A DNA stretch of 64,000 nt from Phycisphaeraceae bacterium (GCA_019636615.1 JAHBXF010000001.1:620001-684000); one strand, 5' to 3'; shown: positions 44,304 to 53,122, counted from the stretch's first letter. Program-made: numbers and translations. Notes: a model not told the origin generated them from the letters alone.

Positions 44304-44431
44304 CGTGAAGAGTGTACCGGGGTGGGGTGGGCCAGACACTCAGAATGATGCACAACCTCGCCATCTTCACACACTACCAAAATGCAAACCATACCGAGCC
44401 GCGAGAAGCGTCGCGCGATCTACGCTTGAAG

Positions 44432-44806
44432 ATGCCCGCGGACACCTGTTTTTTCGACGGCGCGTGCGGCATGTGCCGCAGGACGGTGCGGGTGCTGCGT
44501 CGCCTGGATTGGCTGGGCCGGCTTGAGTTTGCGGACCTGACAACGACAGACCCGGCGAGCCTCCCGGTGGATGCCGCGCAGGCCATGCGGGGCATGCCGA
44601 TGCGCACGCGCGACGGCCGCGCGCTGGTGGGCTTCCCGGCGGTTCGGCGAGCGCTGCTGCAGACCCCGCTGGGGTTCATCCCCGCGCTGCTCATGTATGT
44701 GCCGGGCGTGTCGCACGCCGGGGCGCGCGTGTATGACCGTGTCGCGGCGGGCCGGGCCCGCGACGTGTGCGCCGCGGCGAAACCGCCGGGGCGGCTTTCC
44801 GCATAA
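44432..44806 (+). CDS. DCC family (DUF393) thiol-disulfide oxidoreductase-like protein
   Basis: A small protein of 124 residues beginning MPADTCFFDGACGMCRRTVR. The DGxCxxC motif is the family signature. LDWLGRLEFADLTTTD, then MRGMPMRTRDGRALVGFPAVRRAL with QTPLGFIPALLMYVPG, follow in the usual order. It is expected to be redox-active in the cytoplasm, but the true reaction of DCC proteins is unproven. The start at 44432 is chosen because the family begins there. The next gene starts 6 bases after its stop, which suggests an operon. Confidence 0.85.
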   Translation: MPADTCFFDGACGMCRRTVRVLRRLDWLGRLEFADLTTTDPASLPVDAAQAMRGMPMRTRDGRALVGFPAVRRALLQTPLGFIPALLMYVPGVSHAGARVYDRVAAGRARDVCAAAKPPGRLSA

Positions 44807-44812
44807 ACACCG

Positions 44813-46441
44813 ATGATGCAACCTGAACACACCTCGTTCCCCCGCCTGGCGATGGCGCTCGCGTGCGCCGCGGCTGTGGGCATGGCGCTCTGTGCGTGGG
44901 CGCTGCCGAGCATGTCGGGCATGTCGGCCGCGGCCGCACAGCCCGTGGAGCGTGCGCCCGGGCGTGACGCCCCGGTCCCCTCGCTGCTGGCCAAGGCACG
45001 GCGCGCCACGGGTGAGATCAGCATGTTGCCATATGACATCCGCGTGACGGGCACGGCGACACTGCTGGGGCGTGAGGTTGCCATCGAGCACATGGCGGAC
45101 GCCGCCGGTTCGTTTGTGACGCAGTATCATGGGCCTATCCCGCTGGAGTATGGGTTTGATGGAGGCACCGCATGGATGCTCGACCTCGGCGGCGAGCGTC
45201 GCGTGCTGGAACTCGGAGAAGCCGAGCACGCCAGATTCATCGGGGCGGTGCTCTCCGGGGCGGCCCTGGGCGACGCGGGCCCGCTCGAGTTCAGCGAGAG
45301 CGGGGAAGCCGACACGCTGGTTTTTCGCGTGCGCGCCGGCCGGCTTGGGGGAACTGTGACCTTTGACAGTGTCACGCACCTGCCGGCACGTTGGTCGTAC
45401 CGCTTCGGCGGGTCTGACCGGGCCATCGAAACTTCTGGGGCGATCACGGTCGGCGGCCTGACCCTGTCGCGTGACGTGCGCACGCTGCGCGCGGGCGAGG
45501 TTGAACAGACGCTTGCTTTCACCGGGGCCGGCCCCGCGCCGCAGTTTCTGCGCAGCCCGTACGAGTTTCTAGGCACGATGCCGGGCGACATGCGCTTCGA
45601 CCCCGACACGCCCGCGGCCCTCTCGGTCACGCGCGCGCCCACCGGCCATCTGCTCGTGCGGGTGTCGATCAACGGCGGCGCGCCCGGCGCATTCATCTTT
45701 GACACCGGCGCGGGGATCACGGTGATCGACACATCCCTGTGGGAAGGCTCGGGCATCGAGCAGATTGCAGACATACCAACCTCGGGCGTTGGCGGCGTGG
45801 TGATGTCGGCCTTCGGGCGCGCACGCACCCTGAGCGTGGGGCCGATTACCATGGAAAGCCCGCTGGTGATCCGCCAGGACCTTGGCTTTCTGCGGCAGCC
45901 GCTGGGCGAGCCCATCGCGGGCATCATCGGCTTTCCGCTGCTGGCCCGCTGTGTCGCGCGGATCGACATGCACGCGGGAACCATCAGCCTGTACAACCCA
46001 TCCACCTTTTCGCTCGACGAGGGTGAATGGTCGCACCTGGTGCTCGAGAACCGGTTGCCCTGCGTGCCGGGCACGGTGGAGGGCCGCGATGCGATCTACA
46101 CCATCGACACGGGCGCGTCGGGATACCCGGTGGTCTTTCACGCCGCGGCGGTCGAAGCGTTCAACCTGCTCGAAGGCCGCGAGACAACCCCCACCACGCT
46201 GGGCGGTATCGGCGGCAAAGTGGGCGCGAGGGCCGGGGAAGTCAAAGACGTGAGTGTGGGGCCCGCGCGGATCGAGGGCCTGCGCGCCGCGTTCGCCACC
46301 GAGTTTGTGGGGCCCTTCGGCGAGTCGTACACCACCGGCACGCTGGGCGGTTCTCTGCTGCGCGAGTTTCGCATGATCACAGACTACCCCAACCGTCGCA
46401 TCGCCCTTGTGCGGCGCGAAGAGGCCGCGCCGGCGCGTTGA
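44813..46441 (+). CDS. Exported protein with two DTGA aspartic-protease-like (retropepsin) domains
   Basis: A protein of 542 residues. The N-terminal hydrophobic segment (LAMALACAAAVGMALCAWALP) is a signal peptide or anchor. Residues about 60-260 look like a beta-rich lipoprotein-carrier fold. The C-terminal half has two retropepsin-like units: FIFDTGAGITVID (about 297) with PLVIRQDLGFL and IIGFPLLARCVARIDM, then IYTIDTGASGYPVVF (about 431) with TLGGSLLREFRMITDY. Each has the D-T-G triad and the hydrophobic-GxxLL strand expected. Bacterial relatives are often periplasmic and of unknown substrate. It is the second two-DTG protein in this window, after 14943-17012. Confidence 0.8.
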   Translation: MMQPEHTSFPRLAMALACAAAVGMALCAWALPSMSGMSAAAAQPVERAPGRDAPVPSLLAKARRATGEISMLPYDIRVTGTATLLGREVAIEHMADAAGSFVTQYHGPIPLEYGFDGGTAWMLDLGGERRVLELGEAEHARFIGAVLSGAALGDAGPLEFSESGEADTLVFRVRAGRLGGTVTFDSVTHLPARWSYRFGGSDRAIETSGAITVGGLTLSRDVRTLRAGEVEQTLAFTGAGPAPQFLRSPYEFLGTMPGDMRFDPDTPAALSVTRAPTGHLLVRVSINGGAPGAFIFDTGAGITVIDTSLWEGSGIEQIADIPTSGVGGVVMSAFGRARTLSVGPITMESPLVIRQDLGFLRQPLGEPIAGIIGFPLLARCVARIDMHAGTISLYNPSTFSLDEGEWSHLVLENRLPCVPGTVEGRDAIYTIDTGASGYPVVFHAAAVEAFNLLEGRETTPTTLGGIGGKVGARAGEVKDVSVGPARIEGLRAAFATEFVGPFGESYTTGTLGGSLLREFRMITDYPNRRIALVRREEAAPAR

Positions 46442-46460
46442 ACTGTCGCGGGCGGCGGGT

Positions 46461-47222
46461 TTACGTCTCCGGGTGTGCGCCCGACTTGCCCGCTCGAAGT
46501 TTGCGGATGACGACCAGAACGCCGCCGGCGATGCCGCCGGCCGCCGCGCCCGCCAGCGCGCTGCGCAGCCAGCGCGGCATGACCACCGAACCCCCACCAC
46601 TTCCTCCACCTGTCGGGTCCCATTCCCAGCCGGCATCGAGCGTGATGGAGGCGCCCAGCGATTCGAAGACCGGGCGCAACGACTCGAACTGGGCTTCGGG
46701 CGCGGTGCAGTTGACCTGGGCCAGCCCGTGGCACGCGGCGATGCCCAGCACCAGCGTGCGCGTGCTGCTTCCATCCACCGTTGTTGCGCTCATCTCGACC
46801 GCGTACCGGCCCGTCGCCGCGTCAAAGACCGCCTGCCCGGGTGAAATCCCCGCGATCAGGTCTTGAAAACCCCGGGTGGCGCGCCCCACCTCGCGCCCGA
46901 GCACGGTGGCGTTCATCTGCTCGGCCATCTGCGCCGCGTCGGTGCGGGAAAGATCACCGGCTGTGAACTGAAGCAGCACGAACGCGCCGCCGCTGCCGCC
47001 CTGGGGCACAAGCCCGCCGACATAGCGGAAAGACGCGTCGGGGGCCCGGCGCGCGAACTCCTGCTGGATGCGCTCGACAAACCCCTCCGGCGCCGGCGAC
47101 CACCCAGGCGGGATGCGCACCGACCAGCGGTTCTTCTCGTCGCGCAGCGAATCCTGCTGGGCGCTTGCCGGGAGGGCCCACCACGCCGCCACGGCGACCA
47201 CCGTCGCGAGGCGCGCGATCAT
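46461..47222 (-). CDS. Exported protein with C-terminal membrane helix, function unknown
   Basis: A protein of 253 residues. It has a signal peptide (TVVAVAAWWALPASA), a single compact domain (RWSVRIPPGWSPAPEGFVERI, LQFTAGDLSRTDAAQMAEQMN, LVLGIAACHGLAQVNCTAPEA), a Gly/Ser linker and one C-terminal helix (SALAGAAAGGIAGGVLVVIRK) with a basic end. No family is recognised; the folded part resembles domains that start with a strand-rich 'fluctuating stress' region. The ATG overlaps the TGA of the TlpA-like gene by one codon end (ATGA), so the two are translated together. Confidence 0.6.
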   Translation of the reverse strand: MIARLATVVAVAAWWALPASAQQDSLRDEKNRWSVRIPPGWSPAPEGFVERIQQEFARRAPDASFRYVGGLVPQGGSGGAFVLLQFTAGDLSRTDAAQMAEQMNATVLGREVGRATRGFQDLIAGISPGQAVFDAATGRYAVEMSATTVDGSSTRTLVLGIAACHGLAQVNCTAPEAQFESLRPVFESLGASITLDAGWEWDPTGGGSGGGSVVMPRWLRSALAGAAAGGIAGGVLVVIRKLRAGKSGAHPET

Positions 47223-48514
47223 GGCTGCTCCGGCCGAGCATGCTCAATGCTGAGCGCGGCCTCGATGCGTTCGATCAGGGCCTGTTCGCCGCCGGGGTGA
47301 GCGCCCATCGAGGCGTAGATGATCATTCCGTCTTTGCCGATGAGGTAGAAGGTTGGAATGCCGCGCACGCCGTAGCGCTGCGCCACTTCGTCGGCCTTGA
47401 GCAGCAGGCCGTAAGTGAATCGCTGGTCGGCCATGTACTTGGCCGGGTCGCCGCGCTCCCAGCAGTTGATGCCGAGCACTTTCACCGGCTTGTCTTTGAA
47501 GTGCTCGTGGATGCGCTGCAGGCCGGGCATCACCCGCTTGCAGGGGCCGCACCACGTCGCCCAGAAGTCCATGAGCACGACAGACCCGCGCATCTTGGAG
47601 AGCGTGTGCTCAACCCCCTCGGGGTCGGTCAGGGTCCAGTCCGGCGCCTGGGTGCCGACGGCCAGCAGACCGGGCTGGGGCGTCGGTGCGACCTGGGCGG
47701 GGTGCGTCGGCGCTGTGATCTGGGTGGGTTCGACGGTGGCGCGCACGCGGAAGCCCTCGGGGACCTGGGGGGAATACACGCCCGCGAGTGCGCGGTCGTT
47801 GATCGACAGGCCGCGCAGTTCGAGCACGCGGGCCTGCTCGCCCTGGCCCGGCTGGTCGCTGGTGATCCGCTCGATGCGCCTGGGCAGGCTGTCAGAACGG
47901 GCGATGTGCAGGCGCAGCGCCGACACACCCTCGCTCTGCCGCAGGGCCGGCGTGGGCAGCAGCACCACGTCGCACTCGTGCCCGTCCACCTGTGAAACCC
48001 CGTGGAGCGTTGCGGCGGCGGCGTCGCCTGCCAGCGGTGCATCGGCGAGCAGTTCCCACGCCACCGGGGGGCGGCACCCCTGCGATGTCAGAAAGACCGC
48101 CAGCGCGTTCATGTCCGAGATCGACCGCTCGACCACCACTTTGTCGGCCTCTCGCACCGATCGCGCCGTGGCGCCGTTATACCCCACGAGAAACTTGTCA
48201 CTCTCGCCCTGCGTGCCCTCGACCGCCAGCCGCCACCCGCCCGCCTCGGCACGGGCCGCGCGAACCTGGGCTGTGTGCCGGGGCACCTTCGCGGCCAGGT
48301 CGCCCCCGCCGAAACTCTCGGCTGAGTAACTGAACCGATCTACCTCGGCCAGCACGGCGCGTGCGCTGCGCAGGATGGCGCCCGCGTCATCGGCTGTGTG
48401 CGCCGGGTGCAGCGCGGCGTGCGCGGCGGGGGTTGCGACGCCGTGGACAAAGCCCACGAGCGCCAGCACGCTCAGAAGCCCAGCGACATGGAACGGGCGG
48501 ATCAGGGTCTTCAT
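47219..48514 (-). CDS. LolA-like/DUF-type domain fused to TlpA-type thioredoxin
   Basis: A protein of 431 residues starting at the ATG at 48514 behind GGAGAG. After a signal peptide (HVAGLLSVLALVGFVHG), residues about 45-240 form a beta-rich domain of the LolA/DUF2092 type (AKVPRHTAQVRAARAEAGGW, YNGATARSVREADKVVVERS). Residues about 280-425 are a thioredoxin fold of the TlpA/ResA kind, with FWATWCGPCKRVMPGLQRI. The CxxC should be redox-active in the periplasm, for example in cytochrome or envelope-protein maturation. The pairing resembles planctomycete redoxin-family proteins. It is coupled to the small protein at 46461 by ATGA overlap. Confidence 0.85.
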   Translation of the reverse strand: MKTLIRPFHVAGLLSVLALVGFVHGVATPAAHAALHPAHTADDAGAILRSARAVLAEVDRFSYSAESFGGGDLAAKVPRHTAQVRAARAEAGGWRLAVEGTQGESDKFLVGYNGATARSVREADKVVVERSISDMNALAVFLTSQGCRPPVAWELLADAPLAGDAAAATLHGVSQVDGHECDVVLLPTPALRQSEGVSALRLHIARSDSLPRRIERITSDQPGQGEQARVLELRGLSINDRALAGVYSPQVPEGFRVRATVEPTQITAPTHPAQVAPTPQPGLLAVGTQAPDWTLTDPEGVEHTLSKMRGSVVLMDFWATWCGPCKRVMPGLQRIHEHFKDKPVKVLGINCWERGDPAKYMADQRFTYGLLLKADEVAQRYGVRGIPTFYLIGKDGMIIYASMGAHPGGEQALIERIEAALSIEHARPEQP

Positions 48515-48588
48515 GGGTGACTCTCCGTGCGGCGGGCGTGATACCGGCCGGGGGATTCTACCGGGCGGCGAGCGCCGGGACGCGCAAG

Positions 48589-48624
48589 AAAAAACGCCGG
48601 GGCGAATCGGTCGCCCACGGCGCT
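48589..48624 (-). terminator. Rho-independent terminator downstream of the PEP-CTERM gene
   Basis: Minus strand: GC-rich stem (GCCG-GGGCG with CGCCC-CGGC) followed by six T residues, about 96 bases past the stop at 48720. It also separates that gene from the TlpA-like gene, which starts at 48514. Confidence 0.75.
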
Positions 48625-48719
48625 GGACTTGCAAGGAATGCACACGGTCGAAAGGGGTGGTGGCGCTGCCGCGGGCGGGGTAGTTCCGCCCCCGCGCTGC
48701 GGGCGCATCGTTCGTGTGT

Positions 48720-49496
48720 TTATCGGCGTCTGCGGGCGGTGATGGTGAGCAGACCGCCGGCGATGAGCGCGATGGGGCCCGGCGAGGGGACCACTTCGAT
48801 CTCATACTGCAGCATCACGTGGTTCATGCCGTCGCCGATGTTCGAGACAATGAGCCCCTCGTCCGAGGCGGGGTTCCAGTTGTTCCGATTGGGGATCGAC
48901 GTGGTGTGCGAGATGGTGCTGTAGAACGTCTGCCCGCGGTCGGCGCTGAAGGAGACCGTGGCGCGGATGAGCCTCACCTGGGTGACGTGATCCATGAAGT
49001 TCACGGGATCAAGCCCGCCGAAGCGCCATGTCCAGAAGACCGCCGGCGCACTGCCGCCGCCAGGCGTCGGCACCTGCGAGCCCATCGGCATGAGCGGCTC
49101 GCCGTTGGCCGTGCCGAACGTGGCCCGGATGACCACCGTGTTGCCCAGAACAACTTCATCCCAGAAGCCGTTGACCGTGGATGAACCGTTGCGGTTTGTG
49201 CCAAGGCCTGTGCTGGTGCCGCGCATCGCGAGGACGTCGCTGCCCGAGTTCACCGGCGCGAAGTTGAAGTTCGCGTCGAACATGAACAGGCCCATGGACG
49301 CGGTGTCGTTGGGCTGAACGCCGCGCAAGGGATTCACGCGGGGCGAATAGCCCCCGCCCGGATCTCCCGCGGGTGTGCCCGAGAAGGGAGACATGAACCC
49401 TATCGGGTTCGCCGCCGCGAAACCGGCCGGAATCAGCAGCCCGGCCACCGCCGCCGCTCGAAGAGCGCAAGAGAACATCGACCTGTGCGAACGCAT
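48720..49496 (-). CDS. Secreted PEP-CTERM protein, function unknown
   Basis: A protein of 258 residues from the ATG at 49496, which has GGAGG upstream. The signal peptide is around SCALRAAAVAGLLIPAGFAAA. The mature domain is beta-rich with no catalytic motif (DTASMGLFMFDANFNFAPVN, VRLIRATVSFSADRGQTFYS). The C-terminus is VVPSPGPIALIAGGLLTITARRRR, a PEP-CTERM-like tail. A terminator follows. It is one of four such proteins in the window; there is no cysteine-pair pattern to suggest a redox role. The function is unknown. Confidence 0.8.
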   Translation of the reverse strand: MRSHRSMFSCALRAAAVAGLLIPAGFAAANPIGFMSPFSGTPAGDPGGGYSPRVNPLRGVQPNDTASMGLFMFDANFNFAPVNSGSDVLAMRGTSTGLGTNRNGSSTVNGFWDEVVLGNTVVIRATFGTANGEPLMPMGSQVPTPGGGSAPAVFWTWRFGGLDPVNFMDHVTQVRLIRATVSFSADRGQTFYSTISHTTSIPNRNNWNPASDEGLIVSNIGDGMNHVMLQYEIEVVPSPGPIALIAGGLLTITARRRR

Positions 49497-49904
49497 GGTG
49501 CAACCCCTCCGTCTTAGGACGGAACTGAACATGAAACTTCTCTTTCCCTCAAAGCAGACAGACTCACCGCCGTGGTGCACCTGCGGATTGGCGCACCACC
49601 TGCCGCGTGAGTCTTGATCTCTCGGGATTCACCTTCAACATACCACACGGTCTTGCGGCGTGCCACCCCAAACCGCAAAAATCGCAAAAACCGCTTATCC
49701 CGCAGCGTCCGCACCGTTTATCCATACCCACCGGCCGTGTCCGTTGCCGCGCCCACCCCCCACACTTCCCCCACGGCCACCCCCGGCCGCGCTGCCCGGG
49801 CAGACCCCGGGCGGGCCGGGGCAACCCCGACATTTTCACGGTTTTTTTTCGGGCGGTCCTGCCCCCGGCGGGCATTCGCCCCCCTGCCCCTACGCTCTTC
49901 TCCC
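49497..49904. other. Gene-free divergent region
   Basis: About 400 bases between a minus-strand PEP-CTERM gene and a plus-strand VTT gene. It holds the ribosome site of the former, a short A-rich iteration (CGCAAAAATCGCAAAAACCGC split by one base, near 49675-49695) and a run of eight T near 49840. Promoters for both genes should lie here, but I cannot name a convincing one. Confidence 0.4.
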
Positions 49905-50669
49905 GTGAGCGAAACATCCACACGCACCCTTCTAGAGCGCCTGGGCCCGACGGGCCCGTTGGCCCTTGTCGCCCTGTTCATGCCCGCCCTGGCGGGCATC
50001 GTCCTTCTGACAAACCTTGAGTTCGTCAGCGAGTGGCTCAAGTCTCACGCGGGCGTGGGCATCATCATCTATTCGCTGGCTTTCGCGGTGCTCGCGGGGC
50101 TGGCCTTTCTGCCGACCTATGCGCAGGCGATCCTGGGCGGGTACGCCTTCGGGCTGTGGGTGGGCACGCCCGCCGCGCTGGTCGGCTTTGTCGGTGGCGC
50201 GTGGATCGGGTATGAGATCGCGCGGGTGGCCAGCCGCGACCGCGTCGAGCAGATCATCAACGAGCGGCCCAAGTGGCGAGCGGTGCGCGATGCGCTGCTG
50301 GGCGATTCGGGCGCCGGGTTCTGGAAGCCGGCCTTCATGGTCGCGCTCATCCGCTGCCCGCCCAACTCACCCTTCGCGATCACCAACCTTGTGCTGGCCT
50401 CGGTCAAGATCAGGCGTGCGCCCTATGTGCTGGGCACGCTCGTGGGCATGACGCCGCGCACCGTGCTCGCCGTGGTCGTGGGCGCGGGGATCAACGGCGT
50501 GCTCAACCGCGAGGCGTACAACAGCGCGATCCCCGTGTGGATGAAGGTCGCCGGCATCGGCGTCACGCTGGTGATCGTGCTCATCCTGGGGAAGATGGCC
50601 AACAGCGCCATCGCCCGCGTGACCAACGGGGCCGCGCCCGCCCAGCCCCCCGTTCCCCCCGCGGCCTGA
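49905..50669 (+). CDS. TVP38/TMEM64-type VTT membrane protein
   Basis: A protein of 254 residues, start GTG at 49905. The VTT core shows YSLAFAVLAGLAFLPTYAQAILGGYAFG, GFVGGAWIGYEIARV, RCPPNSPFAITNLVLASV and a last helix (AGIGVTLVIVLILGKM). Helices flank it at both ends. Like other VTT proteins it probably moves lipid or lipid-linked sugars across the inner membrane; the specific role is unknown. The reading frame is open to 49614, but this upstream part is Pro/Arg-rich and non-typical. It is the second VTT protein here (the other is at 39897). Confidence 0.85.
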   Translation: MSETSTRTLLERLGPTGPLALVALFMPALAGIVLLTNLEFVSEWLKSHAGVGIIIYSLAFAVLAGLAFLPTYAQAILGGYAFGLWVGTPAALVGFVGGAWIGYEIARVASRDRVEQIINERPKWRAVRDALLGDSGAGFWKPAFMVALIRCPPNSPFAITNLVLASVKIRRAPYVLGTLVGMTPRTVLAVVVGAGINGVLNREAYNSAIPVWMKVAGIGVTLVIVLILGKMANSAIARVTNGAAPAQPPVPPAA

Positions 50670-50692
50670 ACCCTCGCCGCCACACCTTTCGT

Positions 50693-51544
50693 TCACTCGG
50701 GCGTCAGCCACTCGCCGCACTCGGGGCAGCGGCGTTCATCGAGCCATCGCACGTCGTAACGGCACCCGGGGCACAGCCCTCGCGCCAGGAGCGCGCTGCG
50801 CCGACGAACGCGCCACCCCACGAGCCACAGCCAACTCACGCACCACACCCCGGCAAGGGCGAAGGTCACCGAATCGCTGACGATGCCGCGCCAGATCCGG
50901 CGCGTGTCGGTGTGGCCGCCGGGTTCAAAGACGTTCCTCGCCGCGCGCTCGTCGCCCCCGCTTGCCGTCAGGTGCGCCACCATGGCGTCTTTCACCCGCG
51001 AGGCGGTCTCGGCGTTGGGCGCTTGACCGGTCGAGAGCATCATCATGTCGGCCCAGAACTCTCTGGTCACCGCGTGGTCGGCGATGATCCCCGTGCGCCG
51101 CGAGAGCGACCGCATCGACACGCTCACCAGGTCATCTTCCTTCGGGTTCAGCGGCACCAGCCACCGCTCGAAACTCCCCTCGTTGGTGCTGAGCACCTCG
51201 TCGCGGTGCTCGCCCACGACCACCACGAATGTACCTTGCGGCAACGGCGCGGGCGCCCGCGGCGCACGCCGCACCCATTCACCATACCCCAGCCCCAGCC
51301 GCCAGTTCGCGGCCATGTACGGCTCATACGCCGCGTAGAGCATCAGCACCAGCGCGCCCCCGATCAACCCGCACCCCTGCGGGCTGATCACCATCCGCGT
51401 CAACCCGCGAACAAACCAGCGCCCGTACACAGAGAGCCGCCGCCGGAACCTGCCCCAACGGGTCAGGCCTGCATCATCCCATGAAGGGTCGGGCTCGGTG
51501 CCGGCCTTCACGCGCTCGTCATATTCCTCATACCCGGTGGTCAT
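50693..51544 (-). CDS. Membrane protein with C-terminal zinc-ribbon, function unknown
   Basis: A protein of 283 residues from the ATG at 51544 (51574 is an alternative). There is one membrane helix near the N-terminus (CGLIGGALVLMLYAAYEPYM). A second (SVTFALAGVWCVSWLWLVGW) lies before a C-terminal double CxxC ribbon: LCPGCRYDVRWLDERRCPEC. The middle domain (about 120 residues, EGSFERWLVPLNPKEDDLVS) faces outside. The CxxC..CPECG ribbon is common in planctomycete membrane proteins, and another example lies at 61767. No enzyme motif is seen. Its 5' end faces the DAG-kinase-like gene, 52 bases away. Confidence 0.7.
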   Translation of the reverse strand: MTTGYEEYDERVKAGTEPDPSWDDAGLTRWGRFRRRLSVYGRWFVRGLTRMVISPQGCGLIGGALVLMLYAAYEPYMAANWRLGLGYGEWVRRAPRAPAPLPQGTFVVVVGEHRDEVLSTNEGSFERWLVPLNPKEDDLVSVSMRSLSRRTGIIADHAVTREFWADMMMLSTGQAPNAETASRVKDAMVAHLTASGGDERAARNVFEPGGHTDTRRIWRGIVSDSVTFALAGVWCVSWLWLVGWRVRRRSALLARGLCPGCRYDVRWLDERRCPECGEWLTPE

Positions 51545-51596
51545 CGCGCCGCGTGCTCCCACTGTCCCATCCATATCTATACGCTTGCCCACACCC

Positions 51597-52538
51597 GTGA
51601 TCACCGCCATCCTCTACAACCCCGCCTCCGGCAAGGGAAAGGCCGCCTCGGTCGCCCGCACCATCTTTGAGTGCCTGGGCCCTTCTCGCGCGGCCCTTCT
51701 CGCCACCCGGCCCGTCCCAGAGCCGCCCATCACCGCGCACGAACTCGCCCCGGCCGAAGCGGTCATCGTCGCCGGTGGGGATGGCACCCTGCACGCCGCG
51801 CTCCCGGCCCTTGTCGCCCACGGCGCGCCCATCTACCACGCCCCCTGCGGCACCGAAAACCTCTTCGCCCGTCACTTCGGCATGTCGGCACACGCCGACG
51901 CGGTTCGTCGCGCCCTGGACGCTCGGCAGACCCGGCGCATCGACCTGGGCCTGCTCCATGCCGCGGGCCTTTCTTGCCCCAGCCGCCCCTTCTCGCTCAT
52001 GGCCTCCATCGGCCCGGATGCCTCGATCATCCACCGCCTCGCGGCGGCCCGCCGCGGGCCGATCTCGCACGCCACATACCTGCCCCACATCGGCGCGGAA
52101 CTGCTGCGCCCGTCGCTGCCCCGCATGCGCGTGGTTGCCGATGGGCACGCGCTCGTCACCGACCGTCGCGGATGGCTGGTGGTGGCCAACGCCCCCAACT
52201 ATGCCCGGGGTATCAATCCCGCGCCCAGCGCCAGCATGACCGATGCGCTGCTGGATGTGCGCTTCTTCCCCGCGACCAACGCGCTCGCCGCGGCGTGGTG
52301 GTTCCTGGCCTGCCGGGTGCGACGGGCCGACGCCCGCCGGGGCGTGATCTGTGCCGCCGCGCGGCACATCGAGGTGGCGCTTCCCCCCGACGAAGGGGGT
52401 CAGCCCACCGCCTTTGTGCAGGCCGATGGGGACGCCGTGAAACTTCCTGCCCAGCCCCGCGATGGGCCGAACCTTCTTACATTCACGCTCCAACCCGGCT
52501 CGCTCACTGTTCTGCTGCCGGCGCCCGGCACACCCTGA
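51597..52538 (+). CDS. Diacylglycerol/lipid kinase-like protein (YegS/DagK fold)
   Basis: A protein of 313 residues, start GTG at 51597. The N-terminal nucleotide-binding part has ILYNPASGKGKAASVARTIF and the family motif VIVAGGDGTLHAAL. The second lobe follows with YHAPCGTENLFARHFG, FSLMASIGPDASIIHRLA and WLVVANAPNYARGINPAP. Relatives phosphorylate diacylglycerol, sphingosine or other lipids. The Glu in GTENLFAR replaces the usual GTAND/GTGN asparagine context, so the substrate may differ. ybeY follows after 20 bases, so both are likely in one transcript. Confidence 0.85.
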   Translation: MITAILYNPASGKGKAASVARTIFECLGPSRAALLATRPVPEPPITAHELAPAEAVIVAGGDGTLHAALPALVAHGAPIYHAPCGTENLFARHFGMSAHADAVRRALDARQTRRIDLGLLHAAGLSCPSRPFSLMASIGPDASIIHRLAAARRGPISHATYLPHIGAELLRPSLPRMRVVADGHALVTDRRGWLVVANAPNYARGINPAPSASMTDALLDVRFFPATNALAAAWWFLACRVRRADARRGVICAAARHIEVALPPDEGGQPTAFVQADGDAVKLPAQPRDGPNLLTFTLQPGSLTVLLPAPGTP

Positions 52539-52558
52539 CCCAAACCCATCGGCAACCC

Positions 52559-53122
52559 ATGCCAACCACACCCACCACACCTCCAACACCCCCCGATTCT
52601 GGGGGTTCTGCCGGGCTCTCGGTCGAAGTCTTTGACTCGACCGACCGACTCACCCCGAAGGCACTGGCCTGGCTGACCGAACACATCCACAAGGCGGTGC
52701 TCACCATGGGCGGGTATGGCGAGGTCCGCGTAAGGGTTGTGGGCGATGATGAGATGGCCCGCCAGCACGAGGAGTTTGCCGGGGTCGCCGGCACCACCGA
52801 TGTGCTGACCTTCGACCTGGTGGACCCTGAAGAACACGCCCGCCCGGGCCCACCGACCGAATCGGGCATTTTTTCTAGTTCTGTTCGTAAAAAATACGTA
52901 CTTGATACGGATATACTCATCTGCCGTGACGAAGCAGAACGGCACTCAACCGCCGGGGGCTACCCTTTGGAGCGTGAGTTGCTGCTCTATGTGGTGCACG
53001 GTGTTCTGCACTGTGCGGGGATGGATGATCACGATCCTGAAGAGTCTCAACGCATGCACACGATGGAGGACATCATCCTGTCCGCCATCGGGGTCGGGCC
53101 GGTCTATCGGGTGGGGGAGTAA
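52559..53122 (+). CDS. ybeY: Endoribonuclease YbeY with an AT-rich insertion
   Basis: A zinc-dependent endoribonuclease of 187 residues that processes the 16S rRNA 3' end and helps ribosome quality control. It contains VRVRVVGDDEMARQHEEFAG, TTDVLTFDLVDPEE, LDTDILICRDEAERH and the zinc site HGVLHCAGMDDHDPEE. Between FDLVDPEE and LDTDILI there are about 16 more residues than in E. coli YbeY, and the DNA there (52867-52921) drops to roughly 33% GC. The start is fixed by the Thr/Pro-rich leader only, so the true start may be slightly downstream. It lies between the DAG-kinase-like and CNNM genes. Confidence 0.9.
   Translation: MPTTPTTPPTPPDSGGSAGLSVEVFDSTDRLTPKALAWLTEHIHKAVLTMGGYGEVRVRVVGDDEMARQHEEFAGVAGTTDVLTFDLVDPEEHARPGPPTESGIFSSSVRKKYVLDTDILICRDEAERHSTAGGYPLERELLLYVVHGVLHCAGMDDHDPEESQRMHTMEDIILSAIGVGPVYRVGE

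Noticed and set aside
50273..51484. 403-codon plus-strand ORF across the VTT and zinc-ribbon genes
   Set aside because: Frame-shifted shadow overlapping two better-supported genes.
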